Notes under the pieces: model-generated
Databases searched by the model: none
What the model saw: the letters and a program-made list of their open reading frames with translations, nothing else
Told to the model about the DNA's origin: nothing
Position numbers and translations under genes: made by a program
In this document: positions 54,854 to 61,752 of the stretch, piece after piece
How positions within the stretch are numbered: the stretch's first letter is position 1
Layout of the letters: every line of letters starts with the position of its first letter
Source: Thalassoroseus pseudoceratinae
GTDB taxonomy: Bacteria; Planctomycetota; Planctomycetia; Planctomycetales; Planctomycetaceae
Assembly: GCF_011634775.1 (NCBI RefSeq)
Contig: NZ_JAALXT010000002.1
Coordinates: 124,001 to 188,000 of the forward strand
Length of the DNA: 64,000 bases
Direction of reading: 5' to 3'

Positions 54854-55875
54854 CGAGAGCCCCCTTCTGCATACGCCGGCACAACAGGCCGGTTTGATGG
54901 CAAATGTTTTGAGTCACTTTTCGTCACGGATCCAAGTTGTTCTCTGAGAATGTAGCGAACTCGCAGGCATCGAACGAGGACAACGAGTGAACTCGCCAGT
55001 AGAGCCATCCCGATAACGGCGTGGGCTGTTCGCACTGCGACTTGGAAAGATGATTGCATTTGAGCGACATATCCCAGCGGCGCGAATCCAAAGCGGACGA
55101 CAAAGGCTCCCAATCCGAGGAAAACTTGCAAGCTCCCCATGATCGCGAATGTCCAACCTGCTCGTCGAATCCACGGAACTTGCGTTCGAATGGCAATGAC
55201 AGCGGTCACAACAAGACACAACCAAGCAATCACAGCTCCGCCGATGTGTTCATACAATCCGCCGCCAAAATGTCGCAACCAGCCACCCAATAGGTACTGA
55301 GCCACCAGGAAAATCGGCGTGATCGTCGCGAAAATACGCAACCGGTCGAGTTGTTGCCAGAGTTCGGAAACCGGCGATGTCACTTGTTCCAGTTCTTCAG
55401 AAACTGACCACCAAGATCGACTCGTCATCACCGCGACCACTGCAATGCTCGCGAAGACCAACGCGCCACAAATGGAGTGGATCATTGCCAAAGTCGTGGC
55501 ACGAAGTTCAACTCGTCCGCCGCCAAGCAATCCTTGGAAGATGACCGAAAGAAGCACAGCGACCGCGATGCCGCGAATCCAGCGACGCCGTTCGTACCGC
55601 CACGTCACGTAAACGAAACCGATACTGACAAAGCCGATCAGTGCTCCCGCCAACCGGTGGCCATGCTCGCAGAACTTTTCGGTCGCCCCGCGAACCCAGT
55701 CGTGAAACCACGGGTAGGTCAGCATGAATTGGCCATCCGAGGTGGGCCAATCCGGGAAAGCCAAACCGGCTTTCAGTGTGGTCGTCAACGCCCCCATGAT
55801 CAACGGCAGCAAAGCAATGCCGCACATCAACATGGCATATCGATGGACAAGAGGGCGATAGTCGGCGGAGTTCAT
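54850..55875 (-). CDS. ctaA: Haem A synthase (CtaA/COX15)
   Basis: A 341-residue membrane protein that hydroxylates haem O to make haem A. Eight hydrophobic helices are visible. The family-specific AGLAFPDWPTSDGQF, the EHGHRLAGALIGF motif (haem-ligand His), LRATTLAMIHSICGALVF, and the later LYEHIGGAVIAW and RTAHAVIGMALL segments provide the four conserved haem-ligating His positions. It is coupled with ctaB downstream and lies about 105 bases after subunit I. The C-terminal 30 residues are cytoplasmic and variable. Confidence 0.94.
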   Translation of the reverse strand: MNSADYRPLVHRYAMLMCGIALLPLIMGALTTTLKAGLAFPDWPTSDGQFMLTYPWFHDWVRGATEKFCEHGHRLAGALIGFVSIGFVYVTWRYERRRWIRGIAVAVLLSVIFQGLLGGGRVELRATTLAMIHSICGALVFASIAVVAVMTSRSWWSVSEELEQVTSPVSELWQQLDRLRIFATITPIFLVAQYLLGGWLRHFGGGLYEHIGGAVIAWLCLVVTAVIAIRTQVPWIRRAGWTFAIMGSLQVFLGLGAFVVRFGFAPLGYVAQMQSSFQVAVRTAHAVIGMALLASSLVVLVRCLRVRYILREQLGSVTKSDSKHLPSNRPVVPAYAEGGSR

Positions 55876-55981
55876 GGAGTTCAGCTAGCGGAACGTCAAT
55901 TCAAATGGTTTCAAAATCGAGCTTGGCTCGAACTCGGTTGGCAGCGTTTTCGCCACGCCCCGAGATCAGAGCTTTCAAGAA

Positions 55982-57817
55982 TCATGTCGCAGTGGTCGGA
56001 TTCGGATTTGGCACAGAGGTTAAGCGGTGCGTTTGCGGCAAGTAATCCTGATCGGGAACCAATGGCGAGGAGTACTCATACGGTCCACGATAACAAATTG
56101 GCGGGATATCGAAGTTGCCGTGCCCGGGTGGCGATGGTGCGGTCCATTCCAGACCGTTCGCATTCCACGGGTTTCGTCCGCATTTCTTCCCGAAGAACAT
56201 CGAATAGAAGAAGTTGCCTAACAGCAAGAACTGAGCAACCCCCATAAGCATCGCCGAGATCGTCATGAACTGATTCATGTTCAAAAGATGCTCGAGGTAT
56301 GGGTGGATGTACGGATCAGCGTACCGTCGTGGCAGCCCGGAAATACCGAGCAAGTGCATCGGAAAGAAGGTGCAATTGAAGCCGATGAACGTTAATACGA
56401 AGTGCATCTTGCCGACGGTGTCGTTCATCGTCCGCCCGAACATTTTCGGGAACCAGAAATGAATACCGGCAAACACTCCGAACAAGGTGGCCCCGAACAA
56501 CACATAGTGGAAGTGAGCCACAATGAAGTAAGTGTCGTGGAAGTAGACATCGACGGGCACCGCTGCCATGAAGATGCCGGAGAGTCCACCGACGATAAAC
56601 ATCGAAATGAACGCCACACAGTTCAGGAAGATCGTGTTGAAGACAGGCCGCCCCCCCCAGATCGTTCCGATCCAGTTGAACACTTTAATGGCTGATGGGA
56701 GTGCAATCATCATAGTGGAGACCATGAACGTCATGCCGAGCGCGGGATTCATACCACTGGTAAACATGTGGTGTCCCCACACGATGAAACCAAGACCCGC
56801 GATCGCAGCCAACGAGTAAACCATCGGTTTGTAACCGAAAATCGGCTTTCGGCAGGTTGCTGCAAGCATGTCAGACACCATGCCCATCGCTGGCAGAAGC
56901 ATGATGTACACAGCTGGGTGTGAATAGAACCAAAACAGGTGTTGCCACAGTAGGGGTTGGCCACCGCCGACACTCGGATCGGTGTTGTTGATATCCAAAC
57001 CGCCTGGGATAAAGAATGTCGTGCCGAAAACACGGTCACTCAGTTGCATGAAACCGGCGGCAGTCAGCACCGGCAAGGCAAAGGCTTGGAGAATCGCCGT
57101 GATAAACATGGCCCAAATGGTGAGTGGCATTCGGAACAATGTCATACCAGGGGCACGCATGTTGATGATTGTCGTCATGTAATTGACGGACCCCATCATC
57201 GAGGAAACCCCGACCAATGTCAGTCCAAGCAACCACCAGTTTTGAGCAGCTCCCGAACCCGGTGCTGCCGCTTGGATTGCCGAGAGAACTGGATAACTCG
57301 TCCAACCCGCTGCGGCACCGGCAGTCGCGCCTTCGACACCGTTCAGTCCGGCTCCCAAACCGGTGGCCATCGTGAAACAGAAAATCGCGGGCCACATGAA
57401 CCAGTAGCTGAGCATGTTCAAGACCGGAAAGGCCATGTCGTCGGCCCCGATCATCAGGGGAATCAAAAAGTTTCCAAACGCCCCCGCCAGAACTGGAATG
57501 ATGACCAGGAAGATCATCACCGAGGCATGCATCGTGAACAGCATCGTGTAGAACTCCGGCGACATTTGACCGCCTTGGAGTGCGAACTGTTCGATCATGT
57601 TGCCGAGAATCGGCACGTAAGACCAAGGAAACGCCAGTTGCCAGCGGACCGCAAGTGCCAACGCCCCACCGAACATCAGCATGATGAGCGTGGTGATCAG
57701 GAACTGAATGCCGATGATTTTGTGGTCGGTGGAGAAGATGTACTTCCGCACGAAACCAGGGTCATGATGGGCATGATGCAAATCATGTGACGAGACAGGA
57801 TGGTTGATCGTACTCAC
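55982..57817 (-). CDS. ctaD: Cytochrome c oxidase subunit I (A2-type)
   Basis: The 611-residue catalytic subunit with haem a, haem a3 and CuB. Low-spin haem ligand His97 (TMHASVMIF), CuB ligands His300 with Tyr304 (YSHPAVY) and His349-His350 (WGHH), and His435/His437 (AHFHYVL) for haem a3 and haem a are all present. Helix VI reads FWFYSHPAVYIMLLP: the usual Glu of A1 oxidases is replaced and a Tyr-Ser pair is present, the hallmark of the A2 subfamily. It pumps protons while reducing oxygen to water. The start is a GTG at 57817. Subunit II lies upstream and ctaA/ctaB and subunit III downstream. Confidence 0.97.
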   Translation of the reverse strand: MSTINHPVSSHDLHHAHHDPGFVRKYIFSTDHKIIGIQFLITTLIMLMFGGALALAVRWQLAFPWSYVPILGNMIEQFALQGGQMSPEFYTMLFTMHASVMIFLVIIPVLAGAFGNFLIPLMIGADDMAFPVLNMLSYWFMWPAIFCFTMATGLGAGLNGVEGATAGAAAGWTSYPVLSAIQAAAPGSGAAQNWWLLGLTLVGVSSMMGSVNYMTTIINMRAPGMTLFRMPLTIWAMFITAILQAFALPVLTAAGFMQLSDRVFGTTFFIPGGLDINNTDPSVGGGQPLLWQHLFWFYSHPAVYIMLLPAMGMVSDMLAATCRKPIFGYKPMVYSLAAIAGLGFIVWGHHMFTSGMNPALGMTFMVSTMMIALPSAIKVFNWIGTIWGGRPVFNTIFLNCVAFISMFIVGGLSGIFMAAVPVDVYFHDTYFIVAHFHYVLFGATLFGVFAGIHFWFPKMFGRTMNDTVGKMHFVLTFIGFNCTFFPMHLLGISGLPRRYADPYIHPYLEHLLNMNQFMTISAMLMGVAQFLLLGNFFYSMFFGKKCGRNPWNANGLEWTAPSPPGHGNFDIPPICYRGPYEYSSPLVPDQDYLPQTHRLTSVPNPNPTTAT

Positions 57818-57928
57818 AATATCCCTCGACGATTCAGGCGGTTCTAGCCTGGAATTAAGTCTGTTTCTCCGACACTGACCGTCAAGAGGTCCGATCGGAA
57901 AAACTTAGTTGCGACATCCGGCAAACGA

Positions 57929-58837
57929 TTAGTTCGTTCGCGCCATCCGCGTTGTGGATTCCGTTTGGTCAACGACGGAATCGGCAGGTTGCGTGATGCC
58001 GTCGTATTCTTGGTCATGCCTCATTTTTTCGATCGCAGCGGCATGGCCCTGGGTGTTCCGGCCGATGAGTTTCGCTCCCATCTTGTAATGGCCCCAGCCA
58101 CACAGCTCCGCACAAAGCAGCTCATATTCACCGGGTTTGGTGACTTCGAATTTGATGGGGATAATCGATCCGGGGACCGCATCCTGTTTGACGCGTAGCT
58201 TCGGAACGAAGAACGAATGCTGCACGTCCATCGATCGTAAATGGACGATCACAGGACGGTTGGTGGGCACGTGCAATTCGTTGACCGAGTACAAGTCACC
58301 CGGTTGCGGACCCATCAACCATTGGTCGACCTCCGCATCGCTGGCAAATTCTCGACCAGGGGCAGGATACCGAATCCGCCACTCAAACTGCCGAGCGGTG
58401 ATCTCGGCAATTGGTGTTCTCAGGGCTTTCTCCGGATAGGTACTCTTCACCCGATATTCGGCCCAAGTATCCATTTGATACAAGGCGATGAATAGCAGAA
58501 CTCCGGCCGGAATGATTGTCCACATCACTTCCAGGTTGTGGCTTCCGTGGGTAAAGACCGACTTTCGACCTTCATCAACGTTCTTCGCTCCGCCCCAAAC
58601 CACGTATCCCAACGCAATATGGGTACCGACGAAGACAACGGAGGTGATGATGAGAATCAGGTGGAACAAGTCGTCGATTCGTTGGCCGATCGGGCTGAAT
58701 GCGGTCGTGACACCTTCCGCGCCACCGATTGTCCCATCGTGTCGGGGCAGCCACCAATTCATGTCAGCGGCGAACCAACAGACGACAACGGCCAACAACG
58801 GCCAGAACATAAAAAAGGCAACCCAAAGTCGTTTCAC
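57929..58837 (-). CDS. ctaC: Cytochrome c oxidase subunit II
   Basis: A 302-residue subunit II. It has an N-terminal helix (about 1-24), a further two helices (about 56-81 and 104-122), and a periplasmic cupredoxin domain. The CuA site is intact: His in DVQHSFF, Cys-x3-Cys in CAELCGWGH, then His and Met in HYKM, with the aromatic patch. There is no fused cytochrome c domain, unlike typical caa3 subunit II, so a separate cytochrome (such as the dihaem lipoprotein upstream) is the likely electron donor. It is followed by subunit I at a 111-base gap. The N-terminal extra helix is typical of planctomycetal subunit II. Confidence 0.95.
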   Translation of the reverse strand: MKRLWVAFFMFWPLLAVVVCWFAADMNWWLPRHDGTIGGAEGVTTAFSPIGQRIDDLFHLILIITSVVFVGTHIALGYVVWGGAKNVDEGRKSVFTHGSHNLEVMWTIIPAGVLLFIALYQMDTWAEYRVKSTYPEKALRTPIAEITARQFEWRIRYPAPGREFASDAEVDQWLMGPQPGDLYSVNELHVPTNRPVIVHLRSMDVQHSFFVPKLRVKQDAVPGSIIPIKFEVTKPGEYELLCAELCGWGHYKMGAKLIGRNTQGHAAAIEKMRHDQEYDGITQPADSVVDQTESTTRMARTN

Positions 58838-58909
58838 GTCTTACTCCAACCGGTTCAACCCAGCCACTCGGAAACCCAAATTCGTCCCCACACGGCGATG
58901 CGATTGAGA

Positions 58910-60709
58910 TTATTCGTCCGCAGTTTCCGCGACGAGCTGTTCATGCTGATCTTGCCGAGCCGCAACCTCGTCCTCGGATGCTTCCTCAGACTCCTTCGGC
59001 GTTCCCGCCATTGGATCATTGTACGGCAACGACATGACGTAGTTAACGATGTCCCAAATTTGTTGATCTTCCAATTTGCCATAAGGCGGCATTGGCGTTC
59101 CTGGCATTCCTTCGTGAATTCGACGGTAAAGATCGAGTGGACGCCGTCCACCGCGATACATCCCGACCGTCAAGTTCCGAGGTTCGATGGGATGGCCCCA
59201 TTTGTTGTATAAGCCCGGTGTCGGATACGGCTCGTTCGTAACTGGGTCTTTGTCGAATTCACGAGTACGAGGTCCATTCCCTTCACCCGTCACGCCATGA
59301 CAGTTGTGGCAATTGTTTCGCAAGTACAATAGTCGTCCCCGCGATCTGGATGCTGCGGTGTCCGGCGTCCGTGGTTCTTTGGGGTAGATCGCGTGCGAAA
59401 GTTGTTGGGCTTGTTTCCAATTCGTGGCGATCTGATCCGCATACCGATCGACATAGCCGGGAATCTTTTCCAAGTCGTCTTTCAAATCCGCGAGTCGATC
59501 TTTGCGAACTTTTGTAGCGGTTTTTTCAAGCACAGGCTCTTCGCCCTTTTGTCCGCCTTCGTTCCACTTCTCGACAGCTTGTTGATGACGATTCAAAGCG
59601 GTATCGATTTCGTCTTGAACACTCGCTTCGGAATACTCACGCGACATCCGGCCCGCGAGACTCAGCTCGAGATTACCTCGCATCGACAACCAACGAACGT
59701 ATTCAACCGTATTTGCAACCTCGTCTTCCTTCAGTAACGCAAACGACGGCATGTAAGTCCCAGGGATTCCTCGACGAATAATGCGGTCGAGGTCGCCGGT
59801 GTTCGGTGGATCGTTCTGCCCAGTGGAAGCAAATTTAAACCAACCTTGCCGGTAATCGCGTGGCAACGGATTGAGATACTCGGCCGTCGGACCATTCCCA
59901 TCGCCAGTCACACCGTGACAGTGCATGCAGTGTTGCATATACACGGTACGACCATGTTTCAGGTTGTCACCGAAGTCAACGATGATTCGCGTTCCCGGTT
60001 CGACCGGTTCTTCAAAACCTTGAGCAGTGACCGTCAATCGACCAGTTTCCAAATCAAGGTCGGCAATCCGCGTCGACTGTTTCACATAGAGACCGTCCGC
60101 GAAAGTCAGGGTTTGCCCGATGAGTTCGTTGACGTTTTCCTCGTTGACCGCGGATATAATTTCCGTTTCCCACTCGTCACTTTTAATTCTGGCTTTCTCG
60201 ATTTCTTCAGCCGAGAAGCTTCCATTGCCATCGCGATCGTAACGCTCGAAAGATGTCTTCGACCCACGCTTTGCCATCAAGACTTCTTGGAGAGAGATCG
60301 GAAACTCGTCGAGGCTGAGCTCGTCATCGAAGTTTCGATCGTATTTGACGAGCATTGCAGGTCCCGAGAAATCGACCTTGAACGTCTTTGTGCTGGTTGC
60401 GCCGTCTTCGGTTTCAGTGTCGTCTTCGGCAACTACACCGGAGAGTCCACCGAATGCGAGCGGCATTCGCAGCCACGCGACGATTTCGTCGGGCGTACCG
60501 AAGTGTTCTTTGACCGCATCCTCCACAGCACGTGCTGCGGGCGGCAACAACCCCACGGTTTCCTTGCTCGGAGAAAACTCGGCTTCGGGTGGGGAGCAAC
60601 CTACGACCGTCAGGATCGCAAGACAGCTAACCAGTCCGGCGGTTAGGTTTTTGACCACTCGACGTGTGGTGATGCAATGGGCTGGTGATGGATTCATATA
60701 CATGGCCAA
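58910..60709 (-). CDS. Dihaem cytochrome c lipoprotein with two EF-hands
   Basis: A protein of about 599 residues. The signal peptide ends at a lipobox, LTVVGC with Cys38, so it is lipid-anchored outside the inner membrane. Two complete EF-hand loops lie at residues 124-135 (Asp-x-Asn-x-Asp-x-Glu) and 158-169 (Asp-x-Asp-x-Asn-x-Ser), which can bind Ca2+. Two c-type haem sites follow: Cys261-Cys264-His265 (CMHCH) and Cys467-Cys470-His471 (CHNCH), each with GxGPxT/R downstream and a candidate Met ligand (GTYMPSF; GTPMPPYG). A charged helical linker of about 110 residues separates the haem domains. Probably carries electrons from a quinol-oxidising complex to subunit II. Three in-frame ATGs (60709, 60703, 60697) are possible starts. 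Confidence 0.9.
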   Translation of the reverse strand: MAMYMNPSPAHCITTRRVVKNLTAGLVSCLAILTVVGCSPPEAEFSPSKETVGLLPPAARAVEDAVKEHFGTPDEIVAWLRMPLAFGGLSGVVAEDDTETEDGATSTKTFKVDFSGPAMLVKYDRNFDDELSLDEFPISLQEVLMAKRGSKTSFERYDRDGNGSFSAEEIEKARIKSDEWETEIISAVNEENVNELIGQTLTFADGLYVKQSTRIADLDLETGRLTVTAQGFEEPVEPGTRIIVDFGDNLKHGRTVYMQHCMHCHGVTGDGNGPTAEYLNPLPRDYRQGWFKFASTGQNDPPNTGDLDRIIRRGIPGTYMPSFALLKEDEVANTVEYVRWLSMRGNLELSLAGRMSREYSEASVQDEIDTALNRHQQAVEKWNEGGQKGEEPVLEKTATKVRKDRLADLKDDLEKIPGYVDRYADQIATNWKQAQQLSHAIYPKEPRTPDTAASRSRGRLLYLRNNCHNCHGVTGEGNGPRTREFDKDPVTNEPYPTPGLYNKWGHPIEPRNLTVGMYRGGRRPLDLYRRIHEGMPGTPMPPYGKLEDQQIWDIVNYVMSLPYNDPMAGTPKESEEASEDEVAARQDQHEQLVAETADE

Positions 60710-60776
60710 ATTGACCGAATCAAATATGTGGAATTGAATCTCAAACGATCATCATCTCGCGGCAATTGTCCGCGAA

Positions 60777-61721
60777 TTAGAATCCGGACAGCAGGACTGT
60801 CCGAGGTTTCGGGCCTTCAAATGCTCCAAGCAATTCACCGGCACTCACATCGATGGTCTGTGTATTATCGCCACCTGTGATCGTGACTTCCAGTCCTCGG
60901 TGAATCCAGCCTTTGGCTTCATGCCATACTTTAAATTCATAGTCGCCAGCCGGGAGGTCGGCAATGGTGAACTCGCCTTTCTCGTTCGTCACGGCGGCGT
61001 ACGGATGCGAAACCGGCAATTGATAGGCATTCATCCAAGTGTGGATGTCGCAGACGACTTTGACTGGCACAAACTCAGGCGACTGATACGTCATCTCTGT
61101 GGTTTCACCAGCCGAAAGAGACTCGTTGAACTCCGCATTTTCAAGCGGTCGCGAGTGCACATTGTGCTTAACCTGGTCTGAACTGACGACCTTGATCGGT
61201 TGCCCCGTCCGAACCACCATGCCGTGAGGAACGAACGTGCAATTCTTCTGGTCGAAGAGGTATTCCCAACTCTGAGAACTGGAGGTTTCGGCTTTACCGC
61301 CGTCGGGCATTTCCTCAAGCCAGATGAAGACATTTGCGATGCCACGAGTTTCCTGATTGACAATCAGCTGCCGATTCATGATCGGTTGTTTGGCTGCACA
61401 CCACTGCGGATCAGCGGTGGCTTTGCCAACTGCAAAACGAATTTTCGGTTCGGGAAGCGCGTCACCGGCAGCAATTTGGACTTTGCCTTTCCAGATACCC
61501 ACTCCACCGGCTTCCGGTTCTGTTGTTGTGCTGTCACCGCCACCGGTTCCGTTACCACCAGTTTTGCTCGTGCCGCCCTCTTTGCCGGCTTCAGGAGCAA
61601 CATCGTAGGTCGGTTTGAGGACCACGTTCGCATCGGTTTCGACACCGCCACCACAACCGTTGAGGACCAGGAAAAGCCCACCAACGCAAAGTGATACAGT
61701 GATGTTTTGTCGTCGAATCAT
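60777..61721 (-). CDS. Cupredoxin-like lipoprotein with carboxypeptidase-regulatory-like domain
   Basis: A lipoprotein of 314 residues. The lipobox LNGC places the anchored Cys at residue 23; a Gly/Thr/Ser-rich linker follows. The beta-rich core (about 75-245) has a cupredoxin-like copper pattern: KHNVH (His186, His189) and, near the C terminus of that domain, Cys224-x2-His227-x2-Met230 (CDIHTWM), the layout of a type-1 copper centre. The last part (about 240-314) has an EKGEFTIADLPAGDYEFKVWHE segment like carboxypeptidase-regulatory domains. It could carry electrons or copper to the oxidase. I chose the ATG at 61721 for the signal peptide; upstream in-frame starts at 61745 and 61778 overlap the previous gene. 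Confidence 0.82.
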   Translation of the reverse strand: MIRRQNITVSLCVGGLFLVLNGCGGGVETDANVVLKPTYDVAPEAGKEGGTSKTGGNGTGGGDSTTTEPEAGGVGIWKGKVQIAAGDALPEPKIRFAVGKATADPQWCAAKQPIMNRQLIVNQETRGIANVFIWLEEMPDGGKAETSSSQSWEYLFDQKNCTFVPHGMVVRTGQPIKVVSSDQVKHNVHSRPLENAEFNESLSAGETTEMTYQSPEFVPVKVVCDIHTWMNAYQLPVSHPYAAVTNEKGEFTIADLPAGDYEFKVWHEAKGWIHRGLEVTITGGDNTQTIDVSAGELLGAFEGPKPRTVLLSGF

Positions 61722-61752
61722 CGAATTCTGTGCCTTTGAGTGCATTGGAAGT

